Shown here piece by piece: positions 11,838 through 19,773 of a DNA stretch of 32,576 bases. The notes beneath the pieces are model-generated. The model made no database searches. It saw nothing but the letters and a program-made list of their open reading frames with translations, and was not told the DNA's origin. The stretch's first letter is position 1. Each line of letters opens with the position of its first letter. The stretch lies in the NCBI GenBank assembly GCA_937863435.1, contig CALMES010000108.1:1-32576 (forward strand), written 5' to 3'. The position numbers were made by a program, and so were the translations under genes. Origin of the DNA: an uncultured Candidatus Peregrinibacteria bacterium. Its GTDB lineage: Bacteria; Patescibacteriota; Gracilibacteria; Peribacterales; Peribacteraceae.

Positions 11838-13333
11838 GTAAGATACCAGTCGAAGTAGCGAACGCTGCAATGCGCGAACTCGCCGATAAAGGCTACTTCA
11901 CCGACTTTCTCGATGACCAACAAAAGAAGTGGGTCCATGATTTTCGCACGATTCCGGGTGACCACGTCTGGAAGATTGGACGACAGCGGGGCAAGACGTT
12001 TGCAGCTGTGTCAGAGGTGTTTGAGACCATGGCCACCAATGCGCATTGGATTGGAAAGTACTGCGCGAAAACCAAAGACAGCGCGGCTGAGATTTTGGTT
12101 CCGACCTTTGAGCAAATACTCAAACCGATGACCCCAAGTCTTAGGCCTCAGGTGAAGGATAATACCGTCATCTTTCGCAATGGGAGCATTCTGAAGTGGG
12201 CAGGCACGGACGCACTTTCTTTCGACAAGTTGCGCGGGCCATTTTGTCACCGCATCGCGCTTGATGAGGCAGCATTTTACCAGAAGCTGAAGGAGGTCGA
12301 ATCAGCGCTTTTACCTCAGCTCATTACTACGCGCAGTGTTGGGGGGAAGGCGCTCTATTTGTCGACGCCTCCGCTCAGTAAAAAGCATCCATTCGTGAGT
12401 CGATTCTTGGCGGCAAAAGCAAAGGGAAGAGCGCAGGAAGGCACCATCTACGACAATCCGAGACTGAGTGAGGAAGACATCCTCGTTGTGCTCGATGCGT
12501 TCGCGGAGAACCAGGGGATGACTCGCGAGGAAGCGCGAGCTTCGACGGTCTGGCGGCGCGAATACATGGGGGAAATCGTCACCGAGGTGTCCAGAGTGGC
12601 GCTCCCAGCGTGGACGGAAGACATCGCCAAGCGGTGCACGGTTGAGCGAGAGAGACCGCAATACTTCGACGGTTACTCGGCGCTCGACACGGGGTTTGAT
12701 GACGGCTTCGGCCTTTTGTTTGGGTACTGGGACTTTGCGCGGCAAGTGTTGGTGATTGAGGCAGAGTACAAAGCGCAACGCGTCACCACTGCGACGATGA
12801 TTCGTGAGGCCAAGCGCATCGAGAACGAGCTGTGGGGTGTCGAAGGCTGGAATGGAACATTGCGAGGCGCGAAGGACCTCTATGCGGGAATGGAGAAGGT
12901 GCCGCCGTGGATTGCAGACAGAATCAATGCAGATGCCCCTAAACAGCCCTATTTGCGCTGTGCTGATGCGACCAAGCTTGGACTCGCGGACATCAGTTCA
13001 GAGTATGGCGTGGCGTATATCCCCGCTGAGAAGCACGAAAAACACCTGGCGGTCGACTTTCTGAACATCGCGATAGCGCGTGGGCAGGTGGAGGTTCACC
13101 CACGCTGCAAAGAGCTTTTAGTTCAGATGGAATCTGTTATTTGGAACGAAGCGCGAACAGAGTGGGAGAGAGATGAACATGGTCATGGGGAGCTTATCGA
13201 CGCGCTCGTCTACATGTGGCGTCGAGTCGACAAACACAGAGACCCAAGGCCAGACACGCGGGATGAAATGTGGCGAGTCTTGGACGCCACGCAAGATGCG
13301 CTTATTGGGGACATACTGAGAGGTAGGCGATGA
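11834..13333 (+). CDS. terL: Large terminase subunit (packaging ATPase/nuclease)
   Basis: 499 residues from a GTG at 11834. ATPase part: Walker A variant GRQRGKT at 49-55, Walker B IALDEA at 141-146, coupling motif LSTPP at 176-180. Nuclease part: SALDTGFDDGF with the first acidic residue at about 284, and GELIDALVYMW with a late Asp near 456, as in RNase H-like terminase nucleases. The enzyme cuts concatemers and pumps DNA into the prohead through the portal. Length is normal. Circular permutation of the assembled sequence would fit headful packaging, as inference. Confidence 0.93.
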   Translation: MSKIPVEVANAAMRELADKGYFTDFLDDQQKKWVHDFRTIPGDHVWKIGRQRGKTFAAVSEVFETMATNAHWIGKYCAKTKDSAAEILVPTFEQILKPMTPSLRPQVKDNTVIFRNGSILKWAGTDALSFDKLRGPFCHRIALDEAAFYQKLKEVESALLPQLITTRSVGGKALYLSTPPLSKKHPFVSRFLAAKAKGRAQEGTIYDNPRLSEEDILVVLDAFAENQGMTREEARASTVWRREYMGEIVTEVSRVALPAWTEDIAKRCTVERERPQYFDGYSALDTGFDDGFGLLFGYWDFARQVLVIEAEYKAQRVTTATMIREAKRIENELWGVEGWNGTLRGAKDLYAGMEKVPPWIADRINADAPKQPYLRCADATKLGLADISSEYGVAYIPAEKHEKHLAVDFLNIAIARGQVEVHPRCKELLVQMESVIWNEARTEWERDEHGHGELIDALVYMWRRVDKHRDPRPDTRDEMWRVLDATQDALIGDILRGRR

Positions 13334-13698
13334 ACAAAAAAGAACGGGATGAGTTGGTTAAAGTGGTGCGAGAGGAAACCGCGCGAATATTTGAAGCAAG
13401 GCTTGGCGAGTTTCTAAAAGAAGCCGAATACGAGCATGACGAGTTTGTTAGACAGGCCGAGGATAAGCTTTCTTTCACAGCAACAAGCCTAAAGTCGATG
13501 GCAGTGGATGTAAAAGCCATTCGCGAATTACAGCGCGCAGATCTCACTCAAAGCTTCGAGAACAGCCTTGCCGTTCCAGCAATGCTGGCGCTGAAGCATC
13601 TCAGAAGCAATAAGGTCGAGGAGGCCATTCGGGAGCTTGACGGCTTGCGAATGAAGCTCGTGAATCGAACAATTGCTGACCTTGCGCGCGGTCGATAA
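13330..13698 (+). CDS. Hypothetical helical protein between terminase and portal
   Basis: 122 residues, ATGA overlap with the terminase gene and AGAGGTAGGCG upstream. Almost all helix, charged (ERDELVKVVREETARIFE, EEAIRELDGLRMKLV). No recognised domain. It could be a packaging or head-assembly accessory because of position, but nothing in the sequence proves it. A 99-bp promoter region follows. Confidence 0.62.
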   Translation: MNKKERDELVKVVREETARIFEARLGEFLKEAEYEHDEFVRQAEDKLSFTATSLKSMAVDVKAIRELQRADLTQSFENSLAVPAMLALKHLRSNKVEEAIRELDGLRMKLVNRTIADLARGR

Positions 13699-13797
13699 TT
13701 GCCAAGGAAGTGAAAATTCAGTCTCAAAATACCACTTCCGAATGCGCCACAATTGACAATACGTGACAACATATCGTCGTGACCATATAGTGGTTGG
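13699..13797. other. Intergenic region with inverted repeat and TGACA repeats
   Basis: GGAAGTG (13706-13712) and CACTTCC (13733-13739) form a 7-bp inverted repeat around a 20-nt loop; no U-run follows, so terminator function is doubtful. TGAC occurs at 13754, 13764 and 13780, the first two as TGACA exactly 10 bp apart, overlapping the promoter -35. They may be binding sites for the same factor as TGTCA/TGACA at 11441-11455. Confidence 0.4.
13763..13791 (+). promoter_or_regulatory. Promoter in front of the portal gene
   Basis: GTGACA (13763-13768), exactly 17 nt, TATAGT (13786-13791), followed by GG as in the terminase promoter. The -10 ends only 6 nt before the GTG start of the portal gene, so the RNA would start at or next to the start codon and be leaderless. 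Confidence 0.55.
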
Positions 13798-15951
13798 GTG
13801 AAGAAAACCTACTGGGCAGCTGAACCGAATTCCTTCGATTTTGCGCGGTTGTGTATCGACAAGCTCGGCGATTACCGCCAAAAACTCAGAGACTGTGACA
13901 CCGCGTATGATGCGCGGCGTTGCTGGCTGGCCTATTACGGGTACGGTACCGAAGGCGACGGAGACACTTCTCGACTGATGACGGCCGGTGAAAATGGCCA
14001 GCTTACCCGGCAATCCGCCAATATCCTCGCTGAGGCTGTGGACACGTGGTTGACCTCAATCTTGCGTCACAAGCCAGGGTTCCAGGCGGTGGCAAAGAAC
14101 GGTGACGCGTCGTCGATGTCCGACTCCCAGGTCGCAGCTGGAATCATGCAGGAGTACGACAGGCGCCTTTCGCTCAACGAAGCTGAATGGAAGGCTGTAA
14201 AAGCCGCTGCGCTCACGACAATGGGTTGGGTAGCACTCAATTGGAACGGCGCGCTTGGTGAGAAACTCATCGACCCAGACACGGGGATTCCACGTGGAAC
14301 AGGCGATGTGGAGGTGTCGAGCCATACCGTTTTCGACGTCGCCTTCGACTGGGGTCTGTCAGACGTCAACGATTCGAGCTGGGTATGCATCAGGCGCCCC
14401 GCCAGTCGCTGGGAGTTGGTCGCGAAATACCCAGACGACGTCTCGGACCCAGACAGGGTCGACAAGATACTGTCGATACAACCAGGTGACCAAGTCCCGT
14501 CGGGCGAAACGAGCGACTTCGACTTTATGCGTTTTGTCGACAATACGAAAATGGAGCCGGACTCGGTTTGGGTTTACGAGTTTCGACACAAGAAAACGCT
14601 GGCGATGCCGAAAGGGCGCCGTGTCCTCTTTTTGACCTCGGATTGCGTGCTATATGACTCGCTGGCCGAGGGCGTTGAATACCCTTATGGCGACGAACTC
14701 TTTTGTTATCCGGTCTTTATCGATAAGAAATTAGGAACCCCACTAGGGCATACGCCGGTGAAAGACATGCTCTCACTGCAGGAGAGTCACGATCTGTCGC
14801 TAAGCGCCATTGCCACCGCCATCGAATCAAACGGGGTGCAAAACTGGTGGACGGAGATTGGCTCGGGTTTGCGGGCATCTGACTTCAATGGTCGAAAGGC
14901 CGTCATTCAGTCCAAGGCCAAACCAGAACTCATCATGGGCGCGCAGGTACCGCCAGACGTCTACAACTACCTTGGCCAAAGCGCGCAGATGCTCCGCTCG
15001 AGGCTGGCGATTTCAGACGTTGTTGCGGGGGATGTCCCTAAGGGAATGCCAGCGCAAGGTATTGCAGCGATGCAGGCCCAATTCGCGGAGCGGCACGGCG
15101 GCCTGGCCTCGTCGTATGTCAAATTGACGGCCGAAGTGCGCACCGGACTGATTCGGATGCTCCAGATGTTCGCCGAAAACAACCGCACGATGCTTATCGT
15201 CGGAAAAGCCAATTCGTGGCAGGCCGTTGAGTTCAACAAAGACAAAATCCGCGGGTTTGACAGGTTTCAGGTTGAACCGGTATCCCCGGATTCGATGTCC
15301 GTTGCGGGGCGCACGGCGAAAATCTGCGAGATTGCAGATCGCTACCCCGGAAGCGTCAACGTTCAGCAATTTACAGAGTACATCGCCACGGGCCAAATCA
15401 ACTTTTTGGACGACGAGAAGCTTAATTACAAGATGCGCCTGGTCAAAGACTGTGAACTTCTCCGCAAGGGAATCGGCTTGGCGCCGCACGTTGTCGTCGA
15501 AGACGAGATGTCCCCAGGGGAGTATACCCTTGAGTACGAACCAGGCGGCAAGGGACTGAAGCCGTTGATTACGGACAATTTCCCCGTCGACATCGAAACG
15601 TATATGGCCGTACTCAATGCGCCAGATGCGCGTGCAAACCAGCAAGTATCCAAGGCCGTGCTCGAAGTCATCGGCGAGTTGAAACACCTCTACTACAAAG
15701 CCGACCCGTTTTGGCTGGCCATCCGAGGCATCCCACCGCCTCCACCCGTCGCCCCGCCTGAGCAGATGGGCCAAATGCAACCGCTTGCCCCGCAAGAGGG
15801 AGCAATACCGCAAGGCGGCGGAGCGAGAGAAGAACCAGGTAGTGCTTTGGCCGCCACCGGCGCTGTGCCGTTGAACGGACCAAACATCAAACAGCCATCG
15901 CCGCCGAGGAATCCCATCACAGGGGAACAGCCTCCGCCACCGATGGCTTAA
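13798..15951 (+). CDS. Portal protein
   Basis: 717 residues, in the size range of P22-type portals, placed after terminase and before scaffold and coat, the usual order. It starts at GTG 13798, the only start possible after an in-frame stop at 13780, and there is no Shine-Dalgarno. The N-terminal two thirds are mixed alpha/beta with Trp/Tyr-rich stretches (CWLAYYGYG, LNWNGALGE); a long helical region lies near 335-460 (AIATAIESNGVQNWW, IAAMQAQFAERHGG). The last 73 residues are Pro/Gly/Gln rich (PPPPPVAPP, GEQPPPPMA) and look disordered. The portal dodecamer is the DNA gate of the head. Assignment is by length, context and general pattern. Confidence 0.82.
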   Translation: MKKTYWAAEPNSFDFARLCIDKLGDYRQKLRDCDTAYDARRCWLAYYGYGTEGDGDTSRLMTAGENGQLTRQSANILAEAVDTWLTSILRHKPGFQAVAKNGDASSMSDSQVAAGIMQEYDRRLSLNEAEWKAVKAAALTTMGWVALNWNGALGEKLIDPDTGIPRGTGDVEVSSHTVFDVAFDWGLSDVNDSSWVCIRRPASRWELVAKYPDDVSDPDRVDKILSIQPGDQVPSGETSDFDFMRFVDNTKMEPDSVWVYEFRHKKTLAMPKGRRVLFLTSDCVLYDSLAEGVEYPYGDELFCYPVFIDKKLGTPLGHTPVKDMLSLQESHDLSLSAIATAIESNGVQNWWTEIGSGLRASDFNGRKAVIQSKAKPELIMGAQVPPDVYNYLGQSAQMLRSRLAISDVVAGDVPKGMPAQGIAAMQAQFAERHGGLASSYVKLTAEVRTGLIRMLQMFAENNRTMLIVGKANSWQAVEFNKDKIRGFDRFQVEPVSPDSMSVAGRTAKICEIADRYPGSVNVQQFTEYIATGQINFLDDEKLNYKMRLVKDCELLRKGIGLAPHVVVEDEMSPGEYTLEYEPGGKGLKPLITDNFPVDIETYMAVLNAPDARANQQVSKAVLEVIGELKHLYYKADPFWLAIRGIPPPPPVAPPEQMGQMQPLAPQEGAIPQGGGAREEPGSALAATGAVPLNGPNIKQPSPPRNPITGEQPPPPMA

Positions 15952-15965
15952 TTTAGAGGTAGAAC

Positions 15966-17060
15966 ATGTCAGACGGCACAACTGCAGCGGTAGCGCCAAC
16001 CACGGGGGCTACTGATGCCCCAGCGCAAAACACACCAACGCTTCCGAATGGGGCAGTTGGTTACGACAACTACGAAAAACCGGCCATTCTTCGCGATGCG
16101 AGTGGCTATGACGACGAGCCGACAGCATATCAGGAGGAAGAGCAACCAAAGCCAAAGGCCGAGCCAAAGCCAGCTGTAAAGGCCAAGGAGCCGCAAGAGA
16201 AAGCGCCGCCTGAAACCGAAGAGCAGAAGGCTGAAAAAGAAGCCAAGGCGGAGGAGAAGCGACTCCTGAAGAAGTTCAAACTTGCTGGCAAGGAGGTTCA
16301 ATACACCGAAGACCAAGCCATACGAATCCTTCAGCAGGTGGGAGGGCTTGAGCAACAAAAGAGACAGCTTGCTGAAGAGAGGGCGCGGTTGCAGGCTCTC
16401 GCAGCCAAATTTCAAACTACCGAAGGGTCAATTGAGGCAATAGCCGAGATGCATCCCGATGCGGACGAGGTAATCACACGTCGAGCCATCGAAAAGTACC
16501 AGCGTGAACAGCAATTGGCAGCGCTCGACCCTCAAACGCGCGAACTCTACCAGGCCTTTCAGCAACAACAGGCCGAGCTGGCGAAGTACAAAACCCAGGA
16601 ACAGCAAATCCAGGAAGAGCATCGGAGGCAGCTCGAACAACAACAGACCGAAGCCCTTCGAAATGACGTCAGCGACGTAGCACTAAAAGCACTGCAAAAG
16701 GCGGCACTCCCAGAGGTCTTGGTGGATGACGCGCTCGACGAAGTGTCGCGCATGATCGCCGCCGACTTGGATAACCAGCAAATGCCAGACCCGGAAGCGT
16801 ATGCCGACGAAGTCAAAGCAAAGAACGAAGCCCGCGTGCAAACGGCTATCATCAAGTCACCTGTCGAGAACCTCATCAATGTGCTTGGTTTGGAGGCGCT
16901 TGAGAAATGCGCTCGGGCGTACATGTTGACGCGTTCAACCTCTGAACCGCGCGCAAAGACTCCGCAACCACCAGCGCCGAGGAAGTTCGAGGAAAAGGCA
17001 ACCGAAAGGTCCTATTACTCCGATCAGCGCGAGCACATGCGCAAGCTCGGCATCCTCTAA
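15966..17060 (+). CDS. Scaffolding protein
   Basis: 364 residues, AGAGGT before the ATG. Residues about 50-100 are Lys/Glu/Pro rich, about 100-235 form long Gln/Glu coiled coil (QQKRQLAEERARLQAL, YQAFQQQQAELAKYK), then an acidic helical part and a C-terminal basic helix (DQREHMRKLGIL). This matches the pattern of podovirus scaffolds, which fill the prohead, guide coat assembly through the C-terminal basic helix and then leave. Position directly before the coat gene supports it. There are no protease motifs. Confidence 0.85.
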   Translation: MSDGTTAAVAPTTGATDAPAQNTPTLPNGAVGYDNYEKPAILRDASGYDDEPTAYQEEEQPKPKAEPKPAVKAKEPQEKAPPETEEQKAEKEAKAEEKRLLKKFKLAGKEVQYTEDQAIRILQQVGGLEQQKRQLAEERARLQALAAKFQTTEGSIEAIAEMHPDADEVITRRAIEKYQREQQLAALDPQTRELYQAFQQQQAELAKYKTQEQQIQEEHRRQLEQQQTEALRNDVSDVALKALQKAALPEVLVDDALDEVSRMIAADLDNQQMPDPEAYADEVKAKNEARVQTAIIKSPVENLINVLGLEALEKCARAYMLTRSTSEPRAKTPQPPAPRKFEEKATERSYYSDQREHMRKLGIL

Positions 17061-17242
17061 TTCTTGAGGTCCAGCTCAAGTTGTGAGACACTAACCAAGT
17101 CGGACATATCGGCGGTAAGTCACACTTAGGCAGCTACTCCATGCGGACGCTCACCCGAAAGTGAAGGCGGATTCCATCCCGAGAAATCTGAAAACACCAA
17201 CTCGTTTTCACTTTTTTCAACCTTCAATTTTCGGAGCATTCC
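17061..17242 (+). other. Leader region before the coat gene
   Basis: 182 bp without a gene. CTTGAG/CTCAAG (17063-17068 with 17075-17080) forms a 6-bp hairpin just after the scaffold stop. GAAAAC/GTTTTC (17190-17195 with 17204-17209) is followed by six T (17212-17217), a weak intrinsic-terminator or attenuator shape. CGGAGC serves as ribosome site for the coat ATG at 17243. No convincing sigma-70 promoter seen. Hairpins could set the coat-to-scaffold ratio by RNA processing or stability, as inference. Confidence 0.4.
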
Positions 17243-18508
17243 ATGGCAGCACAAAATGACATGTCAACTCTCGTAGGTCTCTTTAAGGAGGCCTACGGTT
17301 CTAAAGTTATTCCTCTCACTGGTAACCGCGCTCGCCTCTGCAAACTTCTCGGCTTTGTCGAGGGCAAATTGGCCGAGAACGGCAATCTGTATCACCAACC
17401 GGTCGTGGTAACCAACGAACACGGTTTTACGGCGGCCGCTGCAAATTCGACCCCAACACTTTTGGCCGCTTCGTCGGGCCAGATGCAAGACGCACAGATT
17501 GCAGGTTCGCAGATCATCGGCCGTTCGAACATCACGTACGAGGCCCTTGCTCGCGCCGCTGAGGGTGGTCTTCGCGCCTTTACCTCTGCAACCAAGCAAG
17601 TGGTGATGAACCTCTCGAACACCGCTGCAAAGCGCCGAGAGCTGCAACTCCTCCACGGCCAGATGGGTATTGGTACCCTCACCTCCATCAGCGGAACCTC
17701 GACCACTCGCGTTGTCGTCCTTTCTGTCGATTCCTGGGCCCCTGGTATCTGGGCAGGCGAGACCGGCGCAACGTTGGACTTCTTCGCAGCTGGCCCCACG
17801 GGCTCGAAGCTGAACACCAACGCCCCATTGGTCCTCACCGCAGTCAACCCTTCGACTCGCGCTATTACGGTCACTGGAAATGCTTCGGACCTCACCACGT
17901 TGGACAGCACCTCCGCCGCGGTGTTTTTCTGGGAGACCCACTCGCCGACGACCGAGGCCGCTGGGTTGAACAAGATTCTTTCGAACACCGGTTCGCTGTT
18001 CAACATCGACGCTGCAACCTATCCACTGTGGGCAGGTAACGTCTACAGCACCTCGACGGGGGATTTGACTCTCGCCAAGATTCTGGACGCTGTGGCAGAC
18101 CCCGCTTCCTACGGTGCCGACGGCAAGATGTTGGCCATCATCGCTCCGAAGGCGTTCGAGCAACTCAACGTTGACGCTGCAGCGCTTCGTAAGTTCGACG
18201 TGTCCTACTCTTCGAGCAACGCGAAGCAAGGCCACACCTCGCTAACCTTCTATTCGCAGAATGGCGAGATTGAAATCATGCCTCACCCACTCCAAAAGAA
18301 TGGGCACTGCTACATCATCACTCCGGAAGAGACCAAGCGGATCGGCGCACAAGACATCTCCTTCATTAAGCGCCACGGCTCAAACGAGACGCTCATTCTT
18401 GAGTCCTCGACCACTCCAGCATCCGAAATGCGCGTGTATAACAACGAGGCTCTCCTTGTTGAGCAACCAAAACACACCGCAATTATGACAGGTATCACGT
18501 ACTCCTAA
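17243..18508 (+). CDS. Major capsid (coat) protein
   Basis: 421 residues. The gene lies after scaffold, has a long leader and a strong terminator behind it, and its codons differ from its neighbours toward a preferred set (frequent CTC, ATC, TTC, GGT), all as expected for the most abundant virion protein. Sequence: N-terminal helix (STLVGLFKEAYG), a Gly/Ala/Thr-rich middle with likely insertion domain (about 140-250, beta rich), and a C-terminal part with DGKMLAIIAPKAFEQL. The order suits an HK97-fold coat of P22-like podoviruses. No maturation protease is encoded nearby, consistent with a non-cleaved coat. Confidence is high for the role, moderate for subfamily. Confidence 0.87.
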   Translation: MAAQNDMSTLVGLFKEAYGSKVIPLTGNRARLCKLLGFVEGKLAENGNLYHQPVVVTNEHGFTAAAANSTPTLLAASSGQMQDAQIAGSQIIGRSNITYEALARAAEGGLRAFTSATKQVVMNLSNTAAKRRELQLLHGQMGIGTLTSISGTSTTRVVVLSVDSWAPGIWAGETGATLDFFAAGPTGSKLNTNAPLVLTAVNPSTRAITVTGNASDLTTLDSTSAAVFFWETHSPTTEAAGLNKILSNTGSLFNIDAATYPLWAGNVYSTSTGDLTLAKILDAVADPASYGADGKMLAIIAPKAFEQLNVDAAALRKFDVSYSSSNAKQGHTSLTFYSQNGEIEIMPHPLQKNGHCYIITPEETKRIGAQDISFIKRHGSNETLILESSTTPASEMRVYNNEALLVEQPKHTAIMTGITYS

Positions 18509-18523
18509 GGTGCCGTGACATGG

Positions 18524-18562
18524 GCGCGGGCGGTGGAATGGTCTACCGTTCGCGCTTTTTTT
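18524..18562 (+). terminator. Strong intrinsic terminator after the coat gene
   Basis: Stem GCGCGGGCGGT (18524-18534) with ACCGTTCGCGC (18545-18555), 11 pairs including two G-U, 10-nt loop, followed by seven T (18556-18562). It ends 14 nt before the next start codon. Tail and ejection genes downstream show no new promoter that I can see, so they probably rely on partial readthrough. Confidence 0.85.
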
Positions 18563-18575
18563 AAGAGGACACACA

Positions 18576-18836
18576 ATGAACCTGAAAGAGATGCTTCCTG
18601 GGATTTTAAGCGAGCTTCGAAACATGTCGACGGAAGTCACAGCGCAACGACTCGCTAAGAAGCGCGCAGCGAAGAAGCCAGTCGTCGAAGCCGTCACCGT
18701 CACCTCTGAAGAGCCGGTCGAAGGGATGGATGAGGGTATGGCGAGCGGAGAGGAAGAGATGGGTGAATCCGGCGGAGCGCAAAGCCTTTCGTCGTCGGAT
18801 ATCGCCAAGCTGAAGATACTGCTCGGCAAGTGCTAA
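18576..18836 (+). CDS. Hypothetical small acidic protein after coat
   Basis: 86 residues, AGAGGA 7 nt before the ATG. Basic N-terminal helix (LAKKRAAKK), then a long acidic Glu/Gly/Met linker (EEPVEGMDEGMASGEEEMGE), ending in a short helix DIAKLKILLGKC with a terminal Cys. Could be a minor head protein or decoration-type linker; no family recognised. Confidence 0.6.
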   Translation: MNLKEMLPGILSELRNMSTEVTAQRLAKKRAAKKPVVEAVTVTSEEPVEGMDEGMASGEEEMGESGGAQSLSSSDIAKLKILLGKC

Positions 18837-18849
18837 AACTGGAGGATTC

Positions 18850-19773
18850 ATGGCCTTTGACTACGCCTCAGTTATTGCGGACGTGCGCCGTGGGGCCATG
18901 TTCCCTGATTCCGATGCAGATGGTTCGGCCGCGGCTGACATCATTGCAAAGGCCGACATTGAGCTACGGACACGCATCTATCCGCTTTGTATGAAGTATG
19001 CGGAGGAGTTTTTCGTTCGTCGCATGACAATCTCTGTTGCGGCGGGACAGGCTGGCGTGCGAATGCCGACACGCGCAGCGCTCGGGAAGTGGTCGGATGT
19101 CTGGTGGATTGCATCCGACGGGACGAAGTACAATCTTGTCAGGTTCGACCCCGAGGAAACATGGAGATATCAAACGAATCAGGGACAACCATATGGGTTC
19201 TACCTGGAGAACAACAATATTGGGCTATTACCTATCCCTTCCTCCGCTGGGAGTCTGCTCATCAAGTATGTTCCACGGGCCTCTACGCTTGTCAGTGCAG
19301 CTTTTGCAACCATTACAGCCGCCAGTGAAACATCGACGACGATGACGTTCACCGTTGGAAGCGCTCCAAGCACGTCGGCGACGTACGACATCATAGCGGG
19401 GACCGAGCCATATGAAGTCATCGCGCATGACGTGGCTGGGGGAGGCTCAACAACGTGGGTTGTTCAGAAGACAGCACTCGACGGGCTGACGCCGGTCGCA
19501 AGCTACGTCGGCGGCAAGGTGCAATTAGCGGGACAATCTACGCAAGTGGTGCTTCCGGTTGAGTACTATGACTTGCTGGTACAGCGAACCATATGCCGAT
19601 TGCTTCGCACGGTCGGAGACGAGCGCAACCTGAAGTTGGCCGAAGAGGATGCCGCCTTCATGGAGAATGCTATCACCACCGCGTTCAGCACTCGGGTTGA
19701 CGGTGCGCCCAAAATAGCAAGTGGCGGCCTTCGAACAGGACTTCGCATCGGGGGATACTGGCGTGGTTTTTAA
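18850..19773 (+). CDS. Head-completion / tail-adaptor-type protein
   Basis: 307 residues, GGAGG before the ATG. The N-terminal and C-terminal parts are helical (ADIIAKADIELRTRIYPL; EYYDLLVQRTICRLLRTVGDERNLKLAEEDAAFMENAI), with a beta-rich insert at about 100-235 rich in Thr and Ser. This helix-insert-helix pattern resembles podovirus adaptor proteins (P22 gp4-like) that extend the portal and join head to tail. Position after the coat gene and before the large tail protein agrees. Assignment by pattern and gene order only. Confidence 0.62.
   Translation: MAFDYASVIADVRRGAMFPDSDADGSAAADIIAKADIELRTRIYPLCMKYAEEFFVRRMTISVAAGQAGVRMPTRAALGKWSDVWWIASDGTKYNLVRFDPEETWRYQTNQGQPYGFYLENNNIGLLPIPSSAGSLLIKYVPRASTLVSAAFATITAASETSTTMTFTVGSAPSTSATYDIIAGTEPYEVIAHDVAGGGSTTWVVQKTALDGLTPVASYVGGKVQLAGQSTQVVLPVEYYDLLVQRTICRLLRTVGDERNLKLAEEDAAFMENAITTAFSTRVDGAPKIASGGLRTGLRIGGYWRGF

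Noticed and set aside
13706..13739. GGAAGTG/CACTTCC inverted repeat as a terminator
   Set aside because: 20-nt loop and no U-run; kept only as an inverted repeat.
15013..15999. 328-codon minus-strand open frame in the portal gene
   Set aside because: Antisense shadow of the portal gene with improbable composition.
17063..17080. CTTGAG/CTCAAG hairpin after the scaffold gene as a terminator
   Set aside because: Only 6 pairs and no U-run on either strand.
17264..18235. 323-codon minus-strand open frame inside the coat gene
   Set aside because: It is a shadow of the coat gene: antisense, with Arg/Gly/Cys-rich nonsense-like composition, and no ribosome site or coupling.
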